Source of the DNA: DASZHJ01 sp035581425
Lineage (GTDB): Bacteria > Pseudomonadota > Alphaproteobacteria > ATCC43930 > CGMCC-115725
Direction of reading: 5' to 3'
Assembly (NCBI GenBank): GCA_035581425.1
Contig: DATJVP010000099.1
Span: 1-5,030, forward strand
Length of the DNA stretch: 5,030 nt
Both the position numbers and the translations under genes were made by a program. The notes below the pieces were generated by a model, which was not told where the DNA came from, did not search any database, and saw nothing but the letters and a program-made list of their open reading frames with translations. This document shows positions 1-5,030 of the stretch, piece by piece (the first letter of the stretch is position 1; the number at the start of each line of letters is the position of its first letter).

Positions 1-24
1 CGCTATCGGATGCGAATGGGACAA

Positions 25-155
25 CGCGCCCTGCGTCATTCGACGCGCTCCCTTCAGTCGCTTGCTCAGGATGAGGAAGTTTATTAATGCCTTCTCCCAT
101 CCCCCTCATCCTGAGCAAGCGACCGAAGGGAGCGCGTCGAAGGACGCAGGGCGCG
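25..155. repeat. Large intergenic palindrome (52-bp arms, 27-bp loop)
   Basis: The left arm is 25-76 and the right arm 104-155. Each is 52 bases, and they are reverse complements with only two mismatches (a/c at 38 and a/g at 56, numbered on the left arm). The 27-base spacer (77-103) is the most AT-rich part. Pairing can be carried a few bases outward with a 2-base bulge, reaching the TAA stop of the minus-strand dehydrogenase (158-160). The right arm opens with CCTCATCCTGAGCAAGCG, resembling the dispersed intergenic palindromes common in Rhizobiales genomes; that resemblance is from memory. A transcript in either direction would fold into a very long hairpin directly after the dehydrogenase gene, so a role in 3'-end formation or mRNA protection is plausible. 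No T-tract flanks it, so a classical intrinsic terminator is not shown. Confidence 0.9.
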
Positions 156-157
156 CG

Positions 158-1030
158 TTACCGCTTGCGCTCCGCGGTCTTGAGCCAGCCACGGCCGGCC
201 TTGCGGCCTAGGAAGCCAGCTTGCACGCGCTGCTTCAGCAGCGCCGGTGGGCGGAAGCGCTCGCCATAGGCCTCGTGGAGAATCTCCTGCACCTGCAGGC
301 AGAGGCTCGATGTCGTGACATCCATGAGCTCGAAGGGGCCGATGGGGTGACCGAGGCCAAGCTTGCAAGCGAGGTCGATGTCCTCGGGCGTCGCGACACC
401 CTCCTCGACGAGCTTGATCGCCTCGATGACGAAGGCGTGGAGCACGCGATTGACCGCGAAGCCCACGACATCCTTGACCGGGATCGGCGTCTTGCCGGCA
501 TCGCGGCAATAGGCCATCGCCCGCTCGACCGCTTCTTCGGCAGTGTCGAATTGCGGGATCACCTCGACGAGCCGCATGCGCGAGACCGGCGAGAAGTAGT
601 GCGTGCCCAGGAAAAAGGGCCGACGCTCGGGGCTGAGCTGTGCGGCGAGCGCCGCGATCGCGATGCTCGAGGTGTTGCTCGCGATGAGCGTCCGAGGCGC
701 GCAGATCCCGTCGAGCGCGCGAAAGATGTTGCCCTTGACCGCCTCATCCTCGAAGACCGCCTCCGTCACCATGTCGCGGTCGCCGAAGGCTGTGAGGTCG
801 GTCGTGGCGGAGATGCGCGCGAGCGCCGCGGGCTTTTCGGCCTCCTTGTAGAAGCCGCGCGCGATGCCCTTGTCGAGAATGCCCGCGAGGCGATCGAGCG
901 CCGAATTGAGCTCCGCCTCGGCGCGGTCGTGCAGCAGCACCTCGTAGCCGCCGAGCGCGTAGACGAGGGCGATTTCCGCGCCCATGAGCCCCGCGCCGAC
1001 GACGCCGATCTTGCCTTTTGCCGATGTCAT
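158..1030 (-). CDS. 3-hydroxyacyl-CoA dehydrogenase (3-hydroxybutyryl-CoA dehydrogenase type)
   Basis: This 290-residue cytoplasmic enzyme should oxidise an L-3-hydroxyacyl-CoA to the 3-ketoacyl-CoA with NAD+, the third step of beta-oxidation. Its length matches stand-alone HAD/HbdH enzymes. The N-terminal Rossmann domain carries GAGLMG at 12-17, and an Asp at 35 ending strand 2 (LLHDR) fits NAD preference. The active site is intact: the NTSS loop at 119-122, His144 in GTHYFSP, Glu156 in RLVEVI (12 residues after the His, as in the family) and Asn194 in GFAVNR. The C-terminal helical domain has GHPIGPFELMD (227-237) and ends with the family signature GRKAGRGW (275-282). HYFSP in place of the commoner HFFNP recalls the trifunctional-enzyme alpha subunit. 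The start ATG (1028-1030) has GGGAGGAGG 7 bases upstream, so the much longer open frame behind it is not coding. It is transcribed divergently from the SDR/ligase set. The acyl chain-length preference cannot be read from sequence. Confidence 0.95.
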   Translation of the reverse strand: MTSAKGKIGVVGAGLMGAEIALVYALGGYEVLLHDRAEAELNSALDRLAGILDKGIARGFYKEAEKPAALARISATTDLTAFGDRDMVTEAVFEDEAVKGNIFRALDGICAPRTLIASNTSSIAIAALAAQLSPERRPFFLGTHYFSPVSRMRLVEVIPQFDTAEEAVERAMAYCRDAGKTPIPVKDVVGFAVNRVLHAFVIEAIKLVEEGVATPEDIDLACKLGLGHPIGPFELMDVTTSSLCLQVQEILHEAYGERFRPPALLKQRVQAGFLGRKAGRGWLKTAERKR

Positions 1031-1132
1031 TCCCGTGCCTCCTCCCAGTGCGGGCGCACGATGCCGGAGGAGCACTCCGATGTCCACGCCGGGGCTTGCG
1101 CCAAACCGCGCGCCATCGGAAGCTTTCCATCC
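1031..1132. promoter_or_regulatory. Divergent intergenic region with three short inverted repeats
   Basis: This 102-base gap separates the minus-strand dehydrogenase start from the plus-strand SDR start, so promoters for both directions should lie here. It holds three short dyads: GTGCG-gg-CGCAC (1048-1059), CGGAG-gagca-CTCCG (1065-1079) and GGAA-gct-TTCC (1118-1128). The first two are of a size that could be operators, and the third overlaps the likely Shine-Dalgarno site of the SDR. No convincing -35/-10 pair is visible in either direction. No regulator gene is present in the window. Confidence 0.35.
1038..1046 (-). promoter_or_regulatory. Ribosome-binding site of the 3-hydroxyacyl-CoA dehydrogenase
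   Basis: On the minus strand this reads GGGAGGAGG, 7 bases before the ATG at 1030-1028. It fixes the start, because the same frame stays open for several hundred further codons upstream without a comparable site. Confidence 0.8.
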
Positions 1133-1912
1133 ATGAGCGAGCACAGAACCGGCGGACAATTCGATCTCGGCGGGCGAACGGCCCTCGTCACCGGCGGCGG
1201 GCAGGGCCTCGGCTTCGAGATTGCGTCGGCGCTCGCGGAGGCGGGGGCGCATGCGATCCTCAATGGCCGCGACCTTCCGCGGCTCGAAGCCGCGGCGGCG
1301 CGGATCCTGGGCGCCGGCGGCAAGGCCTCGGCGCTGGCCTTCGACGTCGCGGATGCGGCGGCGGGGACGGCGGCTTTCGAGCGCATCGCCGACGAGTTCG
1401 GCGCGCTCGACATCCTCGTCAGCAATGTCGGCGTCCGGCATCGGCTGCCGCTCCGGGAGATCGAGCCCGAGGATTTCCGGCGCGTGCTCGAGGTGAACTT
1501 GACGGCGGCGTTCCAGCTCGCGCGCGAGGCGGTCGCGGCGATGGCGCGGCGCGGACGCGGCCGGATCATCTTCGTGACCTCGATCGCCGGGCCGCTCGGG
1601 CGCGCGAATGACGCCGCCTATATTGCGGCCAAGGGTGGGCTCGCAGCCTTTGCGCGCGCGCTCGCCGTCGAATTCGGGCCGCAGGGCATCACGACCAACG
1701 CAATCGCGCCGGGCTATTTCGCGACTGAGACCAATTCTGCGATGGTCGCGGACCCCGCGGTGGAGGAATTCGTGCGGCGGCGGATTCCACTGCGACGCTG
1801 GGGCGAGCCGAGGGAGATCGCGGGGGCTGCGGTCTTCCTCGCTTCGGACGCAGCGAGCTACATCAATGGCCATGTGCTGACTGTCGATGGCGGGCTTTCC
1901 GCCTCCTTTTGA
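1133..1912 (+). CDS. SDR family oxidoreductase, gluconate 5-dehydrogenase-like
   Basis: A 259-residue classical short-chain dehydrogenase/reductase, probably catalysing NAD(P)-dependent alcohol/ketone interconversion in the cytoplasm. The cofactor motif TGGGQGLG is at 20-27, and NGRD at 44-47 places Arg46 where a basic residue often favours NADP(H). The catalytic residues are Asn122 (VNL), Ser150 (VTSIAG), Tyr163 and Lys167 (YIAAK); the Ser-to-Tyr spacing of 13 is normal. The C-terminal half (IAPGYFATET at 191-200, RRWGEP at 221-226, AAVFLASDAASYINGH, VDGGLSASF) closely resembles gluconate 5-dehydrogenases (IdnO/Gno). Many SDRs in that group act on other substrates, and no sugar-acid gene lies nearby. 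The structural NNAG motif is altered to SNVG at 97-100. ATG 1133 is chosen because the conserved core begins about 12 residues later and GGAAG lies 10 bases upstream. An in-frame ATG at 1061 would add 24 residues but has no ribosome site. It is followed after 91 bases by the acyl-CoA ligase, with no obvious terminator between them. Confidence 0.9.
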   Translation: MSEHRTGGQFDLGGRTALVTGGGQGLGFEIASALAEAGAHAILNGRDLPRLEAAAARILGAGGKASALAFDVADAAAGTAAFERIADEFGALDILVSNVGVRHRLPLREIEPEDFRRVLEVNLTAAFQLAREAVAAMARRGRGRIIFVTSIAGPLGRANDAAYIAAKGGLAAFARALAVEFGPQGITTNAIAPGYFATETNSAMVADPAVEEFVRRRIPLRRWGEPREIAGAAVFLASDAASYINGHVLTVDGGLSASF

Positions 1913-1938
1913 CGGAAAGCGTGTCAGTCGATTTCGCG

Positions 1939-1985
1939 CGGGGCTTGGCTTAGGATCGAGTGAGGGAAAGGGGAGATAAGCCCCG
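1939..1985 (+). other. Inverted repeat in the leader of the acyl-CoA ligase
   Basis: CGGGGCTT (1939-1946) and AAGCCCCG (1978-1985) are perfect 8-base complements separated by 31 bases, just upstream of the ligase ribosome site. An RNA stem here could affect readthrough from the upstream SDR gene or access to the ligase start. There is no T-run after it, so it does not look like an intrinsic terminator. The long loop and short stem leave chance as a real possibility. Confidence 0.35.
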
Positions 1986-1992
1986 GAATGAC

Positions 1993-1999
1993 AGGGAGG
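1993..1999 (+). promoter_or_regulatory. Ribosome-binding site of the acyl-CoA ligase
   Basis: AGGGAGG followed by AGTC and then ATG at 2004. The spacing is short (4 bases), but no other site fits better. The resulting N-terminus MRGLMMDRPLL matches the usual beginning of related ligases. The nearby ATGs at 2016 and 2019 are less well placed. Confidence 0.65.
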
Positions 2000-2003
2000 A
2001 GTC

Positions 2004-3638
2004 ATGCGCGGCTTGATGATGGATCGCCCGCTGCTGATCCAGACGCTGATCGAGCATGCGGGCCGCTATCACGCCGATACCGAGATCGTCTCGCGGACGG
2101 TCGAAGGCCCGATCCACCGCTACACCTACGCCAAGGCCGAGCGCCGCTCCAAGCGGCTTGCGAAGGCGTTGCGGCGGCTCGGCGTCGAGGAAGGCGACCG
2201 CGTCGCGACCCTCGCCTGGAATGGGTTCCGGCACTACGAGCTCTATTTCGGCGTCTCCGGCATCGGTGCGATCTGCCACACCATCAACCCGCGCCTCTTC
2301 CAGGAGCAGCTCGCCTATATCGTCAATCACGCCGAGGACAAGGTCCTCTGCTTCGACCTGACCTTCCTGCCGCTGGTTCAGAAGCTCGCGCCGCTCTGGA
2401 AGCCGGTGCGGCACTACGTGCTCATGACCGACCGCGCGCACATGCCAGCGGGCGGCCCGCCGAATCTTCTTTGCTATGAGGAGCTCGTCGCGGCGGAGAC
2501 GCCGGAGATGGAGTGGCCGGAATTCGACGAGAACATGGCCTCGTCGCTCTGCTACACCTCCGGAACGACTGGCAACCCCAAAGGCGCGCTCTATTCCCAT
2601 CGCAGCACCGTGCTGCACTCCTTCGCCTGCTGCATGGCGAACAACACCTCCTTCGCGATGTCGGATACGGTGCTCCCTGTGGTGCCGATGTTCCACGCCA
2701 ATGCCTGGGGCGTGCCGTATTCCGCGACCATGGCGGGCTCGAAGCTGGTCTTTCCCGGCCCAAACCTGGACGGGCCGAGCCTCTATCAGCTCCTGGAATC
2801 CGAGCACGTCACCATGACGCTCGGCGTGCCCACTGTATGGCTCGGTCTCCTGAAATATCTCGATGAATCCGGGAAGCGGCTCGATTTCGTCGATCGCGTG
2901 CTGATCGGCGGCTCCGCCGCGCCGCCTGCGATGATCCGGGATTTCGAGGAGAAGTACGGCTGCCGCGCGATCCAGGGCTGGGGCATGACCGAGCTGAGCC
3001 CGGTCGGCACGCTCGGCACCTTGAAGCGCAAGTTCCTGAACCTTCCCAAGGAGGCACAGCTCGCGCGGAAGGCGATGCAGGGGCGACCGCTCTACGGCGT
3101 CGAGATGAAGCTCGTCGACGCCGAAGGCCAGGTGCAGCCGCACGACGGCACATCTCGCGGCGAGCTTCTGGTGCGCGGCCCCTGGATCGTCAATGGCTAT
3201 TTCGCGGACGAGGCGGCAGGACGGGACGCCTTCGATGCCGAGGGCTGGTTCCGCACCGGCGACGTCGCGACCATCGATCCCGACGGCTACCTGCAGCTCG
3301 TCGATCGCCGCAAGGATGTGATCAAGTCCGGCGGCGAATGGATCAGCTCGATCGACATCGAGAACGCCGCGGTCGCGCATCCCGACGTGGCGGAAGCGGC
3401 GGTGATCGGCGTGCCGCATCCCAAATGGGCGGAGCGCCCGCTGCTGGTGATCGTGCCGAGGCAGGGCTCTGCGCCCACGCGCGAGGCGATCCTCGACTTC
3501 CTAAAGGACAAGCTCGCGAAGTGGGCGCTACCCGACGATGTCGTGCTCGTGCCGGAGATCCCGCACACCGCGACCGGCAAAATCCTCAAGACGAAGCTCC
3601 GGGAGATGTTCCGGGAGCATCGTCTCCCGACTGCCTGA
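2004..3638 (+). CDS. Fatty-acyl-CoA synthetase (AMP-forming), medium/long-chain AlkK/DmdB/FadD type
   Basis: A 544-residue member of the ANL adenylating superfamily, full length for the family. It should activate a carboxylic acid with ATP and CoA to acyl-CoA, AMP and pyrophosphate through an acyl-adenylate. All core motifs are present: the P-loop YTSGTTGNPKG at 184-194, MFHANAW at 229-235 (the Trp corresponds to the gating Trp of the Thermus long-chain enzyme), GWGMTE at 325-330, GWFRTGD at 414-420, the hinge DRRKDVIKSGGEWIS at 434-448, and the C-terminal PHTATGKILK with catalytic Lys526. The stretch from VIKSGGEWIS to PHPKWAERP is close to that Thermus enzyme. Closest groups from memory are medium-chain AlkK-like ligases and 3-(methylthio)propionyl-CoA ligases (DmdB); sequence alone does not separate these from general FadD. 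No transmembrane segment is evident. It lies between two SDR genes on the same strand and is probably cotranscribed with the second. CoA ligation would feed the divergent 3-hydroxyacyl-CoA dehydrogenase. Confidence 0.93.
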   Translation: MRGLMMDRPLLIQTLIEHAGRYHADTEIVSRTVEGPIHRYTYAKAERRSKRLAKALRRLGVEEGDRVATLAWNGFRHYELYFGVSGIGAICHTINPRLFQEQLAYIVNHAEDKVLCFDLTFLPLVQKLAPLWKPVRHYVLMTDRAHMPAGGPPNLLCYEELVAAETPEMEWPEFDENMASSLCYTSGTTGNPKGALYSHRSTVLHSFACCMANNTSFAMSDTVLPVVPMFHANAWGVPYSATMAGSKLVFPGPNLDGPSLYQLLESEHVTMTLGVPTVWLGLLKYLDESGKRLDFVDRVLIGGSAAPPAMIRDFEEKYGCRAIQGWGMTELSPVGTLGTLKRKFLNLPKEAQLARKAMQGRPLYGVEMKLVDAEGQVQPHDGTSRGELLVRGPWIVNGYFADEAAGRDAFDAEGWFRTGDVATIDPDGYLQLVDRRKDVIKSGGEWISSIDIENAAVAHPDVAEAAVIGVPHPKWAERPLLVIVPRQGSAPTREAILDFLKDKLAKWALPDDVVLVPEIPHTATGKILKTKLREMFREHRLPTA

Positions 3639-3641
3639 GGG
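3637..3641 (+). promoter_or_regulatory. Ribosome-binding site supporting a TTG start of the second SDR
   Basis: GAGGG overlaps the ligase TGA stop (3636-3638) and lies 4 bases before the TTG at 3646. It is the only Shine-Dalgarno-like element at the right place to give an SDR N-terminus of normal length. It also implies translational coupling with the ligase. Confidence 0.55.
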
Positions 3642-3645
3642 CGCA

Positions 3646-4413
3646 TTGGCGGGACCGCGTCTTGCCGGAAAGGCCGCCTTCGTGACGGGGGCGGCATCGG
3701 GCTTGGGGCGCGCGATCGCTGCGGCCTTCGTCGCGGAGGGCGCGCGCGTCGCGCTCGCGGACATCGACCGCACCGGCGGCGAGCGCGCGGCGCGGGAATT
3801 GGGACCGGCCGCGCTCTTCCTCGAGCACGATGTCGGAGACGAGCCGAGCTGGGAGCGGAGCCTCGATGCCGCCGTGGCGGCGATGGGTGGGCTCCACATC
3901 CTCGTCAACAACGCCGGCGTCGGCCCAATCGGCGACGTCGAGCGGACGAGCCTCAAGGAGTGGCACTTCGTCCACCGCGTGAACCTCGACGGCGTCTTCC
4001 TCGGTTGCAAGCACGGGATCGCGCGCATCCGCGCCTCCGGGGGCGGCGCCATCCTCAACATGTCCTCGGTTGCGGGCCTGATCGGCGTCCACAACATGGC
4101 CGCCTACTGCTCGAGCAAGGGCGCGGTGCGGCTGCTGACGAAGTCCGTCGCCATGCATTGCGCGCGGCGCCGCTACGGCATCCGCTGCAACTCGATCCAC
4201 CCCGTCTACACCGAGACGCCCATGGTGGAGGAGATGCTCAAGGGCGCGCGCGATCCCGAGCGCACACGCAAGGCGCTCGCGGACATGGTCCCGCTCGGGC
4301 GCATGGGGCGGCCGGAAGAGGTCGCGCAGATGGCGGTCTACCTCGCTTCCGACGAAGCGGCGCTGGTGACGGGCGCGGAGTTCGTGATCGACGGCGGCCT
4401 CAGCGCGACCTAG
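3646..4413 (+). CDS. SDR family oxidoreductase, hydroxysteroid/cyclic-alcohol dehydrogenase-like
   Basis: A 255-residue classical short-chain dehydrogenase/reductase, probably NAD-dependent and cytoplasmic. Visible motifs are TGAASGLG at 14-21, Asp39 at the end of strand 2 (LADID, favouring NAD), NNAG at 88-91, Asn113, Ser141 (NMSSVAG), and Tyr154/Lys158 (YCSSK). The segment NSIHPVYTETPMV (182-194), the RMGRPEEVA stretch and the C-terminal VIDGGLSAT resemble 3-beta/17-beta-hydroxysteroid and cyclopentanol dehydrogenases, but the true substrate is unknown. The usual Pro-Gly after His185 is Pro-Val. The start is inferred: the frame has no ATG or GTG near the expected N-terminus, and the first in-frame ATG (3538) lies 100 bases inside the ligase gene. 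TTG at 3646 gives MAGPRLAGKAAFVTG, the standard SDR spacing, and has GAGGG upstream. The 7-base gap after the ligase implies one operon. It is clearly different from the SDR at 1133, so this is not a recent duplication. Confidence 0.88.
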   Translation: MAGPRLAGKAAFVTGAASGLGRAIAAAFVAEGARVALADIDRTGGERAARELGPAALFLEHDVGDEPSWERSLDAAVAAMGGLHILVNNAGVGPIGDVERTSLKEWHFVHRVNLDGVFLGCKHGIARIRASGGGAILNMSSVAGLIGVHNMAAYCSSKGAVRLLTKSVAMHCARRRYGIRCNSIHPVYTETPMVEEMLKGARDPERTRKALADMVPLGRMGRPEEVAQMAVYLASDEAALVTGAEFVIDGGLSAT

Positions 4414-4448
4414 GACGTATACTCATCGGTTGCGCCAGGGAGGCAGGG

Positions 4449-4659
4449 ATGCGGAGCGAACTTCTTCGAACGCTATACGGATTCGAAGGCGGCCCTGCTC
4501 CACCAAACGCAAAGCTTCGGTCCACACGCAAAGCAGTTCTTCGCTGTGGCCAAACTCACTCGCTGGGTGGTCTACGGCACACCCTCGGGCGAGTTCAAGA
4601 CGGCGAACGCGAACTTCCACCCGATCTACATGACACGATTGGATGGTTTCGTCAGGTGA
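4449..4659 (+). pseudogene. Truncated remnant of a small antibiotic-biosynthesis-monooxygenase-like (ABM/ferredoxin-like fold) gene
   Basis: The frame that starts around 4456 and ends at the TGA 4657-4659 translates to protein-like sequence. It includes ANFFERYTDSKAALL, then QSFGPHAKQFFAVAKLTRWV, VYGTPSGEFK and a final PIYMTRLDGFVR. The FFERYTD...AL pattern is typical of the second half of ABM or quinol-monooxygenase-like proteins; this assignment is from memory of the family. The frame has no start codon: upstream it runs straight back to the stop codon of the SDR at 4411. An excellent ribosome site (AGGGAGG, 4437-4443) with an ATG at 4449 lies just before it, but in another frame. The simplest reading is that the gene kept its start region and C-terminal half while the first part of the domain was lost by a frame-changing deletion. 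Base composition here is visibly less GC-rich than in the neighbouring genes. A non-coding stretch giving this reading by chance is possible but unlikely. Confidence 0.5.
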
Positions 4660-4700
4660 GGGGCCGCGAGCGCGGTCGGTGCGCGGCGGTGACTTTGGGC

Positions 4701-4726
4701 CACTGAGACGCCTCGACTGCTCAGTG
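4701..4726. repeat. Short inverted repeat at the end of the hydrolase gene
   Basis: CACTGAG (4701-4707) and CTCAGTG (4720-4726) form a perfect 7-bp dyad with a 12-base loop. It overlaps the stop codon (4721-4723) of the minus-strand hydrolase and lies between convergent coding regions, where a bidirectional terminator would be expected. No T-run follows it on either strand, so terminator function is only possible. Confidence 0.35.
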
Positions 4727-5030
4727 AGGGGCCAGAGTGCGCCCAAAAAAATTAGCCATTTCCGCTACCAACTTCCTGTGGAAGGCGGTGCGGTCGACGC
4801 CCGGCGGGTCGGTGCAGAGTTCGGGATACTTGGCGAGCATCGGACGCGGGCAGGGGGCAGAATAAATGTAATGCCCGACTTCCGGCACTGAGGCGTAGTC
4901 GGGCGGCGTCGGCAGGAGATCGCGGATACGCTCCGCGCTGTAGGGCCGCGTCAGCACCTCGTCCAATGCGGGATCGTCGATGCGAATTGGCACGGTCACG
5001 TCGCTCAGGCCCTCGCGAGTGAAGAAATAG
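4721..5030 (-). CDS. Alpha/beta hydrolase, predicted dienelactone hydrolase-like (C-terminal part, 5' end outside the window)
   Basis: The frame is open from the right edge to the TGA at 4721-4723, giving the last 102 or so residues. The visible protein begins FFTREGLSDVTVPIRI and continues with DEVLTRPYSAERIRDLLP, VGHYIYSAPCP and DPPGVDRTAFHRKLVAEM. This is the C-terminal signature of the predicted dienelactone hydrolase group (COG4188-like alpha/beta hydrolases). The candidate catalytic Asp lies in DEVL (codon 4961-4963) and the His in GHY (codon 4871-4873). They are 30 residues apart, as expected. The nucleophile region and any signal peptide lie beyond the window. A GTG at 4999 exists, but it falls in the middle of a conserved strand and is not the start. 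The gene converges on the SDR operon and is probably a separate unit. Its natural substrate is unknown; hydrolysis of an ester or lactone is likely. Confidence 0.8.
   Translation of the reverse strand, partial: YFFTREGLSDVTVPIRIDDPALDEVLTRPYSAERIRDLLPTPPDYASVPEVGHYIYSAPCPRPMLAKYPELCTDPPGVDRTAFHRKLVAEMANFFGRTLAPH

Noticed and set aside
221..1132. Upstream open extension of the plus-strand SDR frame across the dehydrogenase gene
   Set aside because: It is the antisense mirror of the minus-strand dehydrogenase, low in complexity, with no SDR similarity before about 1133.
1909..1937. TTGACG as a -35 box for a promoter before the ligase
   Set aside because: The TTGACG at 1909-1914 overlaps the SDR stop, but there is no acceptable -10 hexamer at 16-18 bases; the sequence there is TTTCGC-like.
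1031..2005. Upstream extension of the minus-strand dehydrogenase frame
   Set aside because: The Rossmann domain begins right after the ATG at 1030, which has a strong ribosome site. The extension mirrors the divergent SDR gene.
1988..2479. Plus-strand frame starting at ATG 1988
   Set aside because: It overlaps the ligase in another frame, has no ribosome site before it, and gives Arg/Pro-rich sequence with no domain.
1950..3419. Long open frame (489 codons) on the minus strand opposite the acyl-CoA ligase
   Set aside because: It is antisense to a gene with complete family motifs. The product is rich in Arg, His, Asp and Glu with no recognisable domain, as expected of the mirror frame of GC-biased codons.
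3538..3645. ATG at 3538 as the start of the second SDR
   Set aside because: It would overlap the ligase by 100 bases and add a 36-residue Arg/Ser-rich tail that is the shadow of ligase codons.
4423..4746. Minus-strand 107-codon frame in the gap before the hydrolase
   Set aside because: It overlaps the hydrolase end and lies opposite the ABM-like remnant, which looks far more protein-like. No ribosome site or family signature was seen.
1..5030. A novel defence, mobile or RNA-based system
   Set aside because: No array of repeats, transposase, integrase, toxin-antitoxin pair, reverse transcriptase or structured RNA could be recognised. The genes are ordinary metabolic families.

Overview
The window is a GC-rich, densely coded stretch of bacterial chromosome. 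Strong GGAGG ribosome-binding sites, heavy G/C use at third codon positions and a long intergenic palindrome (arm beginning CCTCATCCTGAG) suggest an alphaproteobacterium, probably Hyphomicrobiales/Rhizobiales. That assignment is inference from style; no marker gene is present.

Layout. Bases 1-157 are non-coding and dominated by a 52-bp near-perfect inverted repeat just beyond the 3' end of a minus-strand 3-hydroxyacyl-CoA dehydrogenase gene (158-1030). A 102-bp gap (1031-1132) separates it from a divergent plus-strand set: a gluconate 5-dehydrogenase-like SDR (1133-1912), a medium/long-chain acyl-CoA ligase of the AlkK/DmdB/FadD type (2004-3638), and a second classical SDR (3646-4413) that probably starts at TTG only 7 bases after the ligase stop. 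Next comes a decayed remnant of a small antibiotic-biosynthesis-monooxygenase-like gene (about 4449-4659). The window ends with the C-terminal part of a minus-strand alpha/beta hydrolase resembling predicted dienelactone hydrolases (4721 to the edge).

How the genes fit together. The ligase would activate a carboxylic acid to its CoA thioester. The 3-hydroxyacyl-CoA dehydrogenase would carry out the NAD-dependent second oxidation of beta-oxidation. The two SDRs would interconvert alcohol and keto groups on the same or a related substrate. This looks like a small catabolic cluster for a fatty, alicyclic or similar acid or alcohol. No acyl-CoA dehydrogenase, enoyl-CoA hydratase, thiolase, regulator or transporter lies in the window, so the substrate cannot be named.

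I see no tRNA, rRNA, CRISPR array, insertion sequence or phage gene, and nothing that amounts to a new defence or mobile system. The points most worth a second look are the palindromic repeat, the unrecorded pseudogene at 4449-4659, and unusual residues in the SDR motifs.
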